DNA of 64,000 bases from Aureispira anguillae (GCF_026000115.1 NZ_AP026867.1:7417001-7481000); one strand, 5' to 3'; positions 27,401-36,268 are shown, counted from the first letter of the stretch. Translations and numbers: made by a program. Notes: generated by a model from the letters alone, not told the origin.

Positions 27401-28523
27401 TGTGGTTGAAACAGCTAATTATTACCATGGTGGTGGCTTTTTGGGAAGTGTCAGTCCCAATTGGAAAGTTCCTTCTAAACGTAGACAAATGGAATGGAAA
27501 GGCAGTGTCAGTAATTTTGGAAGCTATCCTGTTTATCCTTCTAGAAACAAAGATATGTCCATAGATCACAATTCTGTAGGGATGTCTTGGTTTCCTGGCT
27601 ATGCTTATGATGTAGAAACAGGGCAACGTCTAAATATCTTCTTTGGTGAAAACTCCTTGTACAATGGTTCTGTATTGGAAGAAACAGTCAATCCTGGTTG
27701 TAATACAGGAGATGATATGATTTTTAACCCAACTAATGTGAAACAAACAGGAGGCATTTCATTTGATGAGAAAGTCCAATTTTTGCAGAACGTACAAGGA
27801 GGGCAGCATATTATTTATGTAACGGATTTGCCCTATGATTCTTGCAAGAGCGTTTTGGCAGAGTTTGATAAAGTACCTGCAACCTCTTTCTTTTCAAAAG
27901 ATAATGTTATTTATCAAAGTATGCACATTACTTGGGCTTCAATGGCAGTACCTACTATCATGAAAGGCGATTATGGAGAAGAACCGCCAACTAAGGCAAC
28001 CATTAAATTACGAGTACAACGCCCTTTTAGTATAGAAACTGGAACATTCCAAAACTTAGGTTATCCACTGTATCAGTTTTCTTTAGATGGTTTTGCACCT
28101 ACTAAGGAAGAACACAAAACGGCCGTGTCGGCATTAGATTTGATGCGTGTTGTGCCCAACCCTTATTATGCTTATTCTGATTACGAAATAACAGAGGCGG
28201 ATAATGTAGTCAAAATTACGAATATACCTGCTAAGTGCAACATTCGAATCTACTCTCTAGATGGACGTTTTGTGAGAGAATTTAAAGTCGCACAAGGCTA
28301 CAACAATCCAAGTAAAAATGGCATCGCTAGAATTGGGCAGGGTTACGAGGGACCTACGGCTGACAATCAAATAATGACCTCAGTAGATTGGGACCTTAAA
28401 AATTATGCGGCTGTTCCTGTTGCGGCTGGTGTTTATTTGGTGCATATCAAAGTAGATGGGGTGGGAACCAAAGTGCTAAAGAGCTTTATTATTAATCGGG
28501 CACTTGATGCACAACGTTTGTAA
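24405..28523 (+). CDS. Giant secreted paralogue D, diverged, with T9SS-type C-terminal domain
   Basis: Function unknown; 1,372 residues from the ATG at 24405 (the frame opens at a TTG at 24378). Signal peptide about 1-24, ending EA. It aligns with A-C end to end, with the same landmarks: the acidic loop DINKDGKYNPWDGD, CDTVTGMGYVYNEDA, YFCVVAYAHNEY, RQMEW, and the C-terminal domain (VVPNPYYAYSDYE, KSFII). Outside these it has many substitutions across its whole length, including the core that is almost invariant in A-C. It also has extra residues (a TTKADGFTLELFNKVQ stretch) before GKVRDT. Around EGVVGADNRFLHTSGPF it agrees with A rather than with B and C. Codons end more often in T here than in the A-C core. 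It is best read as an older duplicate that escaped homogenisation. Confidence 0.88.
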   Translation: MNKQLFFIILVTYLLAGAWDLEARDYVDKNNPQRAKKNAGYRMSCTQSISEEDLDINNVRARLRAGGDMWWDGNETARYIVPNVDPGSGEPEVSALFAGGIWLGAYDGGGNLILAAQTYRNKGNDYWSGPLDTASGTINKSDCARWDEHFTVYGKEIDALRMDYLDPLSPGVDNEPSKGLLGWPAKGNPNFLKIHGFDIRDYDQDLAPFIDINKDGKYNPWDGDHPIIEVTGCAKDDYNNPVYADQMTWWVYNDNGNLHTQTNGSPMKMEVQALAFGYSTTDAVNNMTFYRYKLLNRNSLPLHKTYFSLWTDPDLGCSDDDYIGCDTVTGMGYVYNEDAEDDNPCGSGAASYGTDIPALGVDYFKGPLDSAGNEIGLSGFQYYINSSDNAIGNPETAIQHYRLMSGYWLNDVPVTIGGNGYNNLDPNAVPTRFVFPSFPNESGGNTWSMCTEGVVGADNRFLHTSGPFVLQPGATNEMISGVVWVPSVVYPCPSLSRLVEADELAQNLFDDCFKITNGPDAPNMDIIEMDKELVLNLNYLSGHENLAYSETSSKLRSHASAGLDTTYDFQGYKVYQVKGPNVSVTELDNENKARLIYQCDVEDDISTIINWEEFKNEQTNIEAHTPVIKVEGENKGIKHTFRILEDEFAQGGKDLINHKPYYFCVVAYAHNEYKKFDVTTQKGQVEAYLQGRRNFRIYTGIPRMNAPEYSGVSLQAEYGDQPQITRLDGQGVGTNEFLRIANLEEIESKVLAGEHVEQIVYNEGNAPVKVKVVDPLRVPKGTFNIHVCDQKYNWLYDSNTKSYIPQPANAVHLSDSIYWVISDLNDPTTVWSSYQTMDWNYEQYIPELGISVSLEQKDKPSHNGAVGLIGTEIIYEDSITYGKWYEGLMDGEGIFNLLKTGGNEDDHIFDPEQKYSEAIGGWYPFMLCDAEYRPNEPYLSLGNIYSHGARFRNDTTKADGFTLELFNKVQGKVRDTLLSALNNVNIVMTDNREDWSRCIVVETANYYHGGGFLGSVSPNWKVPSKRRQMEWKGSVSNFGSYPVYPSRNKDMSIDHNSVGMSWFPGYAYDVETGQRLNIFFGENSLYNGSVLEETVNPGCNTGDDMIFNPTNVKQTGGISFDEKVQFLQNVQGGQHIIYVTDLPYDSCKSVLAEFDKVPATSFFSKDNVIYQSMHITWASMAVPTIMKGDYGEEPPTKATIKLRVQRPFSIETGTFQNLGYPLYQFSLDGFAPTKEEHKTAVSALDLMRVVPNPYYAYSDYEITEADNVVKITNIPAKCNIRIYSLDGRFVREFKVAQGYNNPSKNGIARIGQGYEGPTADNQIMTSVDWDLKNYAAVPVAAGVYLVHIKVDGVGTKVLKSFIINRALDAQRL

Positions 28524-28619
28524 GGACATAAGTTTGCTGCTACAAGATTGCGCAAATTTATCCTATTGATAAGTGGCATTTATCTTAATTATTTTCTATA
28601 TTTGCATATATACAGGATT

Positions 28620-28658
28620 AAGAACGTTTTTCCCTAGTTGGGGAGAAACGTTCTTTTT
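28620..28658 (+). terminator. Terminator after paralogue D
   Basis: AAGAACGTTT with TCCC at 28620-28634 pairs with GGGGAGAAACGTTCTT, followed by TTTTATTGTTTT. A TATATTTG box at 28597-28604 just upstream looks like a -7 element, but there is no -33 match. The remaining gap to greA (28659-28871) shows no gene. Confidence 0.7.
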
Positions 28659-28871
28659 ATTGTTTTGGAGAAATCATTATTCCATTCAATATCATGAACT
28701 GTATGGATAACATTTATTGAGGTTGGTTGTTTTTTTTGGAATGAAAAAGAATCTGTTACCTAAGTGTTAGATGTTTTGTTTAAATAAAATTATAGAAGAC
28801 TTAATTATAAAATAGGCTTAATTACTTAAGTCTGTTGTTTAGTTATAATTATAATCAAAAAAGAAGCTATT

Positions 28872-29351
28872 ATGTCCAAATACTCATATATGACCCAAGA
28901 TGGGTTTGATAAATTAAAATCTGAATTAGAAGAACTAAAAACTCAAGGTCGTCAAGATGCTGCAAAGGCAATTGCTGAGGCACGTGAGAAAGGTGATTTG
29001 TCAGAAAATGCAGAGTATGATGCTGCAAAAGAAGCGCAAGGTTTGTTAGAGTTAAAAATTTCTGAAATGGAAAAGACACTCTCTACTGCTAGAGTAATCA
29101 AACAAGAAGATTTGGATGCATCATCTGTTGTTATTTTAAGTACGGTAAAAATTAAGCAGGTTAAAACCAAAAAAGAATTTGAATATACTTTGGTTTCTCA
29201 ATCAGAAGCAGATTTGCGTGCAGGAAAAATTTCTGTAGATTCTCCTATTGGCAAAGGGTTATTGGGTAGAGCTGTTGGTGAAATTGCTCAAGTTCAAACC
29301 CCTAGAGGAACGATGGAGTTTGAAATCTTGAACATTGCAATTAATATCTAA
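28872..29351 (+). CDS. greA: Transcription elongation factor GreA
   Basis: GreA enters the secondary channel of RNA polymerase and stimulates cleavage of backtracked transcripts. The 159 residues match the usual length of about 158. The N-terminal coiled coil (about residues 1-75) carries the acidic tip segment EKGDLSENAEYDAAKE, with the conserved D and E residues needed for cleavage. The C-terminal FKBP-like domain ends with the typical SPIGKGLLGRAVGE segment. The HIT gene starts 46 bp after the stop, so the two are probably co-transcribed up to the terminator at 29824-29864. Confidence 0.96.
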   Translation: MSKYSYMTQDGFDKLKSELEELKTQGRQDAAKAIAEAREKGDLSENAEYDAAKEAQGLLELKISEMEKTLSTARVIKQEDLDASSVVILSTVKIKQVKTKKEFEYTLVSQSEADLRAGKISVDSPIGKGLLGRAVGEIAQVQTPRGTMEFEILNIAINI

Positions 29352-29397
29352 TAGGTCGTTCCTACTCTTAATTTTGAACGTTTAAAATAATCAAACT

Positions 29398-29790
29398 ATG
29401 GCAAGCATATTCACCCGTATCGTAAATGGCGAGATTCCTTGCCATAAAATTGCTGAAAACGAACACTTTTTAGCTTTTTTGGATATTGCACCCGTCGCCA
29501 AAGGGCATACTTTGGTCATTCCTAAAAAAGAAGTGGACTATATTTTTGATTTGGAGGAGGAGCTTTATATTGGCTTGCATCTTTTTGCCAAGCGAGTGGC
29601 TTCTGCCATCGAAAAAACCATCCACTGTGAACGAATTGGACAAACCGTTTTAGGTTTAGAAGTTCCACATGCTCATATTCACTTAGTACCCTTACTTAAT
29701 ATGCAGTTTATTGACTTTAATAAACGTCAGTCTATGGAACAAGATGCTTTTAGCGCATTGGCAGCAAAAATTCAAGCTAATTTTGTGTAA
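29398..29790 (+). CDS. HIT family protein (HINT-type nucleotide hydrolase)
   Basis: Histidine-triad protein of 130 residues, a nucleotidyl hydrolase or transferase acting on adenosine phosphoramidate-type substrates in the cytosol. The HxHxH triad is intact in VPHAHIHLVPL (H91, H93, H95), preceded by the usual SIFTRIVNGEIPCHKI start and the GHTLVIPKKEV strand. Cys5 of the zinc site seen in some HINT proteins is not evident. It follows greA at 46 bp and is closed by a strong bidirectional hairpin shared with the converging transporter gene. Confidence 0.92.
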   Translation: MASIFTRIVNGEIPCHKIAENEHFLAFLDIAPVAKGHTLVIPKKEVDYIFDLEEELYIGLHLFAKRVASAIEKTIHCERIGQTVLGLEVPHAHIHLVPLLNMQFIDFNKRQSMEQDAFSALAAKIQANFV

Positions 29791-29823
29791 ATAATTTAAC
29801 TCCTTTTAAAGCAGAGCGCTAAT

Positions 29824-29864
29824 AAAAAATGAGTCATTTCAATTAAGAAATGACTCATTTTTTT
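29824..29864. terminator. Bidirectional terminator between the HIT gene and POT transporter 1
   Basis: AAAAAATGAGTCATTTC at 29824-29840 pairs with GAAATGACTCATTTTTT around AATTAA. A and T tracts flank the stem, so it can terminate both converging genes. Confidence 0.88.
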
Positions 29865-29885
29865 ATGTTTGTCTATGCTGTAAGC

Positions 29886-31958
29886 TTATTTTACACCATG
29901 CATTAATTTCTTAAGCAATGGGTTTAAGAACAAGATCAATACACCTGCAACAGCAGGAACAATTGTAAAGATCAAAAAGAAAACACTTAAAGAGTACTCT
30001 TTGGTGATGTTCTCAATTTGTCCACCCAAAACAGCTGCTAACTTGTTACCAATTGCAATGGCTAAGTACCACATTCCAAACATGAAAGCAATCATTCGTG
30101 CAGGAACCAACTTAGATACATAAGATAGACCTACAGGAGACAAGCACAATTCACCTAGGGTATGGAATAAATAAGCAATGATCAACCAAATCATACTTAC
30201 TTTTACGCCAGCAGTAACGCCATAAGAGCCAATGGCTAAAAATCCGAATCCTACAGCCATAATAATCAAACCCAAGGCATATTTTACAGCAGCAGAAGGA
30301 TTGTATTTAGAATCCCACCATTTGGAGAACAAAGAAGCAAAGGCAATAATAAAGAAAGAGTTTAAGATACTAAACCAAGAAACGGTAATCTCAACTTGAT
30401 TTTCCTTAATCACCGAAACTTCAGCAGGAATAATTCCATTTTCTTTTCTCAATTCTTCGGCATGAGCTCTAAGTTTTTCAACCTTATCTTCTCCCAAATA
30501 AGCAAAATCAGTTCCTTCGTTATTCTTTTTGATGATGTTAATCTTTTGCCCAACACTAAGTGTTACAGGCTCTGCAACTTTTGTTGTTCTACTGACCAAT
30601 TTATCGCTAGGATTTGGTTGGTAAGCCTCGGTAATAGGAATATAAATAGTCTCTGCCTTTCCCGTTTCTGCATTAGTACTTACTTTTTCTATTGCTTGAT
30701 AAGAAACTTCATAAGCAGAAGAACTAAAATCTCTATTAATCATCCATACTACAATTCCCCAAACAATGGCAAAACAAGCAACAAGAACAATATTAGAATA
30801 AGGAATTTTCTTGAAGGTCTGTTTCCAAAGTAGGTACAATACATAAGTAATGATTAACAATGGGATAACAGTCAATAGGATATTAACAATGTTAAAAGCC
30901 AATGCAGAACTACCCGATAAGGAACGATTAACATTGTCTCTAGCAAAAATAACCAAAGAAGAAGCCCCTTGCTCAAAACTCATCCAAAAGAAGATCGTAA
31001 AAAAGGCAAAAATGATAAATGCAATCATTCTATCTCTTACAATAGGATCATATCTTAAGATTCTAGAAACGACAAGGAAAAGGAAAAGCAGTAAGCCAAT
31101 AATTACCGTAAAATCTTGCCCTGCAAGTCCAAAAGCTTCAAAGTTAAACATATTGATATTACCAATTTTGGACATAGGATCATTGATCAAATAACCAAAA
31201 CCAATTATAGCACTAATGACAACCAAAATTTTATCTACTAAGGTAAATGGATTTCTTTTGTCGCCATCTTCACTTTCTTCGCTGTTTGTTGTTGCAGCCG
31301 TTTTTTCTACTTTAGAAGGAATCTCACCAATATCTCCAAATAGAGGTTTAGCCAACCAGAATTGCAAGGTTCCAAAAAGCATAAAGATACCAGCAAGCCC
31401 AAAGCCCCAGCTCCAGCCAACTCGTTCTGCCAAATAACCGCACAACATCATACCAAAGAAAGCACCAGAGTTTACTCCCATATAAAAAATAGTGTAGGCA
31501 CCATCTTTTTTCTCTGGAAGATCCTTATACATTTCTGAGACAATTGAGGTCATATTAGGTTTGAAAAAACCTGTACCAATTACAAGAAGTGCAAGTCCTA
31601 CATATAAGGAAAACTCCGTTTCTAATGCCATGGAAGCATGCCCCAAGGTCATGATGATAGAACCTACTACAACAGCCCATCTATAGCCAATATACTTATC
31701 GGCAATTAAACCACCTAAAATAGGAGTGAGGTAAAGCAGCCCCGCATAGGTTCCAAATAAAGCACCAGCATTTTCAGCACTCCATTCCCAACCAGGGTTG
31801 TAGCTTATAGCTGCCATAGTTAAGAAATTAATCAGGAGTACTCGCATTCCATAAAAAGAAAAACGCTCCCACATTTCTGTAAAGAACAAAACCATCAGGC
31901 CGGCAGGATGTCCCAGCACTTGGGTTTCAAAAAACTCACTTCTTGTTTTTGTATCCAT
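29886..31958 (-). CDS. POT family proton-dependent peptide transporter 1, long form
   Basis: Major facilitator superfamily transporter of the POT/PTR2 family, importing di- and tripeptides with protons across the inner membrane. The protein has the TM1 motif FFTEMWERFSFYGMR (ExxERxxYY-like) and the PTR2 signature region near FFKPNMTSIVSEMY. It also has GELCLSPVGLSYVSKLVPARM late in the protein. At 690 residues it is longer than the usual 450-520: residues about 405-525 form a charged, non-membrane stretch between two membrane helices. I chose the ATG at 31956-31958; the frame extends only to a TTG at 31988. It converges on the HIT gene and is separated from POT 2 by a 211 bp inverted-end element, so the two transporters may not share a transcript. 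Confidence 0.92.
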   Translation of the reverse strand: MDTKTRSEFFETQVLGHPAGLMVLFFTEMWERFSFYGMRVLLINFLTMAAISYNPGWEWSAENAGALFGTYAGLLYLTPILGGLIADKYIGYRWAVVVGSIIMTLGHASMALETEFSLYVGLALLVIGTGFFKPNMTSIVSEMYKDLPEKKDGAYTIFYMGVNSGAFFGMMLCGYLAERVGWSWGFGLAGIFMLFGTLQFWLAKPLFGDIGEIPSKVEKTAATTNSEESEDGDKRNPFTLVDKILVVISAIIGFGYLINDPMSKIGNINMFNFEAFGLAGQDFTVIIGLLLFLFLVVSRILRYDPIVRDRMIAFIIFAFFTIFFWMSFEQGASSLVIFARDNVNRSLSGSSALAFNIVNILLTVIPLLIITYVLYLLWKQTFKKIPYSNIVLVACFAIVWGIVVWMINRDFSSSAYEVSYQAIEKVSTNAETGKAETIYIPITEAYQPNPSDKLVSRTTKVAEPVTLSVGQKINIIKKNNEGTDFAYLGEDKVEKLRAHAEELRKENGIIPAEVSVIKENQVEITVSWFSILNSFFIIAFASLFSKWWDSKYNPSAAVKYALGLIIMAVGFGFLAIGSYGVTAGVKVSMIWLIIAYLFHTLGELCLSPVGLSYVSKLVPARMIAFMFGMWYLAIAIGNKLAAVLGGQIENITKEYSLSVFFLIFTIVPAVAGVLILFLNPLLKKLMHGVK

Positions 31959-32005
31959 TTTGTAAATTTTTGTATTTTGATAGATCAACTAAAGAGTTAG
32001 ATTAT

Positions 32006-32216
32006 GAAGTTGTTTAAGAACGGAAAATCAGCGAAACTAAAGCTAGTTTTCAGTTACTCATTGTTAAAAAATTGCTCCATAACACTGCTATGAATTAGAT
32101 TTTTATTTCGATTGCCTAAAAGGTTAATAATCATTGTGCTTAAGTGAGTTTGCCATCGGATCAGTTCAACAAAATGGCGAAGCACTCACAAAGTAATTCG
32201 ATTTTTAAACAACTCC
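32006..32216. mobile_element. MITE-like element with GTTGTTTAA inverted ends
   Basis: GAAGTTGTTTAAGAA at 32006-32020 and TTTTTAAACAACTCC at 32202-32216 are inverted copies (13 of 15). The 211 bp fill the gap between the two POT genes, and the right end lies 3 bp from the POT 2 stop. No coding capacity. Same end type as 44698-44970 and 63846 onward. Confidence 0.55.
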
Positions 32217-32219
32217 TAT

Positions 32220-33746
32220 TTATTCCGAATCCTCTGCGCCATGAGTAAGTCTTTGTAGTGGTTTTCTGATTAGAATAACCAATATTCCAAAGATGGTACA
32301 GAAAACACCAATCCCTGTAAAAATTGCAAGCTCACCTAAATCAGAGGCAGATTCTCCTATTAGACCAGCTACTTTGTTGCCAAGACCAGTGGCCGCAAAA
32401 TAGGATCCCATCATAAAAGCCATCCATCTTTCAGGGGCTAATTTTGTAATAAACGATAGTGCTACAGGCGAAGCACAAAGCTCACCAAGGGTATGAAATA
32501 GGTAAGCAAGGACTAGCCATTGCATGCCTGATTTTTGAATAAGTTCACCTGCTGCATCGTAAGTTACTTCGCTGCTGGCAATAGACATAAAGAAAAATCC
32601 CCACCCCATAATAATGACACCAATAGCCATTTTAAATAAAGCAGAAGATTCATTTTTTCTGTTTTTCCACCAGACCCAAAAACTCCCCACTAAGGGAGCA
32701 AACATCAAAATAAAGATTGCATTAACAGATTGAAACCAACTAGCAGGCACCATAAAACTTCCCAAAGATAAGTCTGTTTTTTGTTTGGTATAAATATTCA
32801 TTAAGCCTCCTGCTTGTTCAAATGCTCCCCAAAAAATAATAATAATCAGAAAGGAAAGATAGGTTACTAATATGCGATCTTTTTCCACCTTGTTGCCATC
32901 ATTATAAACGACAATCGCAACGCCTACAGCAAATGCAAGCCCCATAACTAGCAGCCCATAAGCCAAGGAACCCCAATAGCCCCAAATAAAAAGACCAAGT
33001 GCAAATGTAAAGGCAAAACCAATGATAGAATTGCTCGCCTGAAAAATAGAAGCAATAAGGTTGTTGTTTTCAGTTGTCTCTATTGTGTCTTTTTCTTCTA
33101 CGACAAGATTACCTACATGAGATAGATAAGGTTGACCATACCAATAGGTAAGTTGTCCTAATGCCATACCAATTCCTGCTAAACCAAAACCATAGTGCCA
33201 ACCAATTTTTTCTCCAACATACCCCACCAATAAGGCAGATGTTGCAGCTCCTAGGTTAATCCCCATATAAAAAATATAGAAACCCATATCTCTTTTATCT
33301 TGGTCGTTTTTAGGGTACAAACCACCAACCATAGTCGATATATTAGGTTTTAACATACCTACACCGAGAACAATTAAGAACAATCCAGTATAAAATGCCC
33401 ACAATACCTCAATGGCGAGGACAGTGTGCCCTGCAACGAGTAGAAGACCACCAATAAAAACAGATTTGCGTTGTCCTAATAGTTTGTCGGCTATAATACC
33501 ACCAGGGATAGAAGCAACATATACAAACATGGTGTACCAACCATAAAGGGCAATCGCACTTTCTTCCGTCCATCCTAGACCTGGGTTATTTGTTCCTGTT
33601 TCAGCAACAAGATAAAGCGTAAGGATGGCTCGCATACCATAATAGGAAAAGCGTTCCCACATCTCTGTAAAGAACAAAATAAATAAACCTACTGGATGCC
33701 CAAAGAATGTTTTTTGGGAGGAATTATCTAATGTATTATTATGCAT
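32220..33746 (-). CDS. POT family proton-dependent peptide transporter 2
   Basis: Second POT/PTR2 peptide transporter, 508 residues, the family's normal length, with about 12-14 membrane helices. The TM1 motif FFTEMWERFSYYGMR is intact, with GMLKPNISTMVGGLY as the PTR2 signature region and GELCASPVALSFITKLAPERW near the end. It lacks the large loop of POT 1. The two are same-strand neighbours and likely old paralogues; two peptide importers suit an organism that lives on protein breakdown. The stop lies directly beside the inverted-end element. Start ATG at 33744-33746. Confidence 0.93.
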   Translation of the reverse strand: MHNNTLDNSSQKTFFGHPVGLFILFFTEMWERFSYYGMRAILTLYLVAETGTNNPGLGWTEESAIALYGWYTMFVYVASIPGGIIADKLLGQRKSVFIGGLLLVAGHTVLAIEVLWAFYTGLFLIVLGVGMLKPNISTMVGGLYPKNDQDKRDMGFYIFYMGINLGAATSALLVGYVGEKIGWHYGFGLAGIGMALGQLTYWYGQPYLSHVGNLVVEEKDTIETTENNNLIASIFQASNSIIGFAFTFALGLFIWGYWGSLAYGLLVMGLAFAVGVAIVVYNDGNKVEKDRILVTYLSFLIIIIFWGAFEQAGGLMNIYTKQKTDLSLGSFMVPASWFQSVNAIFILMFAPLVGSFWVWWKNRKNESSALFKMAIGVIIMGWGFFFMSIASSEVTYDAAGELIQKSGMQWLVLAYLFHTLGELCASPVALSFITKLAPERWMAFMMGSYFAATGLGNKVAGLIGESASDLGELAIFTGIGVFCTIFGILVILIRKPLQRLTHGAEDSE

Positions 33747-33854
33747 TATAAATAGATATTTGAGTGTTTAATCATTATTTGCACTATACACAGAGATATA
33801 GTTCATAAGAAAATTGAGGCTAGCCAAGGAAAATAATTGGAATTTTAGTACACT

Positions 33855-34036
33855 TATTATTTCGTAGGAAACCCTAAGGCTCACCTAGTAACCACGTAGT
33901 AGCACGCATTAGGCTGATTATTACATGAGTAGGTTATCAGTAAAATATTTTTTTGTTGTTTAAAATCCTAATGTGTTGCTAATTAAGTTAATTTAAGGTG
34001 GTTTTTATCGAAAAACTAAAAAACACGAAGTATTAT
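33855..34036. repeat. Diverged repeat element in the 33747-34432 gap
   Basis: Weak inverted ends: TTATTATTTCGT on the left and ACGAAGTATTAT at 34025-34036 (9 of 12). Inside is GATTATTACATGAG followed by TAGGTTATCAGT, the same pair of strings found in the element at 48558-48957. It also carries GAAAAACTAAAAAAC, shared with 3137-3230. The rest of this 686 bp gap shows no gene. Confidence 0.5.
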
Positions 34037-34432
34037 ATACTAAAATAAATTGTTTTCTATTGAATCACCCAAAAAGAGCGGAATTTAACGATAAATAATT
34101 TTGCTTAGTTGTTTATACGATCTGTATAGGCATTTCTAAGCAGAAAACTATTATTTCAATTAAAGTTGAAAGGTAAGAAAATACTCACGAAATGAGAATT
34201 CAAGGCAGGGGAAATAGAGGAAGCATTGTAAAATTAATGTAAATAAGGCCAATTTTGAGTGAAATGGGGAACTATTTGTATGGAAGTTGTTTGAAAGTAC
34301 TGAGGCTTGCCTACAGCGGTATGAGCAAATCATCTATACAATATGGGGCAATTTTATTGTATAAATAAAATACAACAAGTAAACATATAATGCTCATTTA
34401 ACAGTCCTATCTTTTTTTAGGGATAAAAGGGA

Positions 34433-36268
34433 TCAATTATTGGCTTTTTGTCCCGCTCTTAGTTTGCCTTTGTTTCTAACTTCCTGTGCCTCAATGACCA
34501 AGATTTTCTTGGCATTTTCTTTTTGGATATAACTGTATTTTCCAGCACCAATGGTACTGAGGTCTTCCAATAGTGCTTTGTGGTGGGTGTATTCCTTTTG
34601 AGAGAAGTAAAAAACACTCAGTCGAACAGGATCTTTATCCCTTGTTTTTCGCTTAATGATTTGTTTGGTTCGATTGTTAAGCTTAAACCCACCATCTGTG
34701 GCCATGATAATTCGATTATTACCATTTTTGATGATACTTTCTTCTATGGTTTTATAGGCAAGTCGAATTCCTTTATTGGCATCACTCATGCCACTAGAAG
34801 CTAGACCATCAATGATGGACAAAATTTGTTTTTTGTTGGCTTCAGAAGTGACCGAACTAGGAGGGAGGACAACCTGTGCTTTGCCCGAATAAGTAATCAA
34901 GGTGATATTATCTTCTGCTCTCATCAAATCTAGTAACTGAACAAGTGCTTCCTTTAATAAGGGAAGTTTGTTCGTATCCTTCATAGAAGAAGATATATCC
35001 AATAAGAAGACTAAATTATTGGTAGCGAAACCATTTAAATTCATATCTCCAATTTCAGGATTATTTTTGCGATACTCAATACTATCTGCTATATGTTGAG
35101 CTAGGGCAATGCTATCTGATTTTACCTGAGCAAGGCTATCCGAGGTACGTTTTTCTTGAAGCTTTTTTTGTATTAATTGTTCAATGTCAATGTCAGGAGT
35201 CTGATACTGCTCATATTCTGGAATATCTGGATAAAGTACTTCGAACATGTGCGGCATTTCATGTTCATAAAGCCAGTAAACATCATTGTCGTTAATAAAA
35301 TTATTAAACAGAGTTGCGGCACCATTACCTGCACGATTATAATTATCTAACAAATGGATGTTGTAATAGTAATAATTAGGTTTGAATTGCTCCTTTTGGT
35401 AAAGGGGAGCTTGTTTGTATTCATTGCTTGATTTTAGGATCTTTTTTGCTCTATCTAGTAAGGCTGCAAATCGTTGCTCAGGAGAATGCAGCGAATTTGG
35501 AGTTCGTTTTAAGCCATGTAGAATTTGATCTTTTTTTGAGTCGAGACGCCGAATGAACTCATTTAGTTTTAGGCAATTATAATTTAGAGAACTACTCCCA
35601 TCATTTGCCCGAATAGATTTAATGACCAATTTGATTTGTTTCAAAAAAGGCTGTAGCTCTTGCATGGTTCGCAAAGCATTACTATCTATTTCTGGCTGAT
35701 TGTAGGTTTGAATAATGGATGAGAGATTCCAGTGCAATTTTTCTTGAAGGGTAAACATGTCATAGTACAAGACTTCTACTCTTCGCAGCCACTTAAAACC
35801 TTGAACTAAGTTGGTGTCTTGTAGGTAATCACCAGATGATATATATCGCTCAACCAATGAACGAGTATTATTTATTTCTTTTAGGACATTAACCACTTTG
35901 CCAATTAATTGGAGGGGAGCGCCTCGTTTGTCATAAGGGATGTAAATATTGTCATCAAGAATGTTAGGGTATAAATCTTTAGGGTAAATCGGAAAGTACT
36001 CTGCATTCGTTAAGATGTCCTCTTTTGTATAACGGATTGTTGTAATGCTATCTTCAACATAATGATAGAACTGGTCATTAATATTAAGGAAATCAAAGTA
36101 CATTAAGTTGAGCGCATGGGACACTTCATTTGAGTAACTAATATAGTTATTTAATGCTCTATACGTTGATTTCGATAAGCGTTGATTTTGAGCCTGTACA
36201 TAAGATAGACCAAAAGAAAATACTAGAATAAGGGATAGTATCTTTTTGTATAAAATTTTTTTTGCCAT
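34433..36268 (-). CDS. VWA domain-containing secreted protein
   Basis: A 611-residue exported protein of unknown role. The signal peptide (about 1-26, ending YVQAQ) has no lipobox. The N-terminal 370 residues are helical, with no domain I recognise. A short charged stretch at about 370-405 (KKLQEKRTSDSLAQ) links to a von Willebrand factor A domain from about residue 418. The MIDAS motif is complete: DISSS at 424-428, the Thr in LITYSG and the Asp in MATDGG. So metal-dependent ligand binding should be retained. The end (KLRAGQKANN) is basic. It lies 67 bp after the mutase-like gene on the same strand and may be co-transcribed, though no functional link is obvious. The helical N-terminus and VWA domain suggest a periplasmic or surface scaffold; that is inference. 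Confidence 0.8.
   Translation of the reverse strand: MAKKILYKKILSLILVFSFGLSYVQAQNQRLSKSTYRALNNYISYSNEVSHALNLMYFDFLNINDQFYHYVEDSITTIRYTKEDILTNAEYFPIYPKDLYPNILDDNIYIPYDKRGAPLQLIGKVVNVLKEINNTRSLVERYISSGDYLQDTNLVQGFKWLRRVEVLYYDMFTLQEKLHWNLSSIIQTYNQPEIDSNALRTMQELQPFLKQIKLVIKSIRANDGSSSLNYNCLKLNEFIRRLDSKKDQILHGLKRTPNSLHSPEQRFAALLDRAKKILKSSNEYKQAPLYQKEQFKPNYYYYNIHLLDNYNRAGNGAATLFNNFINDNDVYWLYEHEMPHMFEVLYPDIPEYEQYQTPDIDIEQLIQKKLQEKRTSDSLAQVKSDSIALAQHIADSIEYRKNNPEIGDMNLNGFATNNLVFLLDISSSMKDTNKLPLLKEALVQLLDLMRAEDNITLITYSGKAQVVLPPSSVTSEANKKQILSIIDGLASSGMSDANKGIRLAYKTIEESIIKNGNNRIIMATDGGFKLNNRTKQIIKRKTRDKDPVRLSVFYFSQKEYTHHKALLEDLSTIGAGKYSYIQKENAKKILVIEAQEVRNKGKLRAGQKANN

Noticed and set aside
34075-34432. 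Possible small gene in the gap after POT 2
   Set aside because: Frames are short and interrupted, with no signal peptide or conserved motif.
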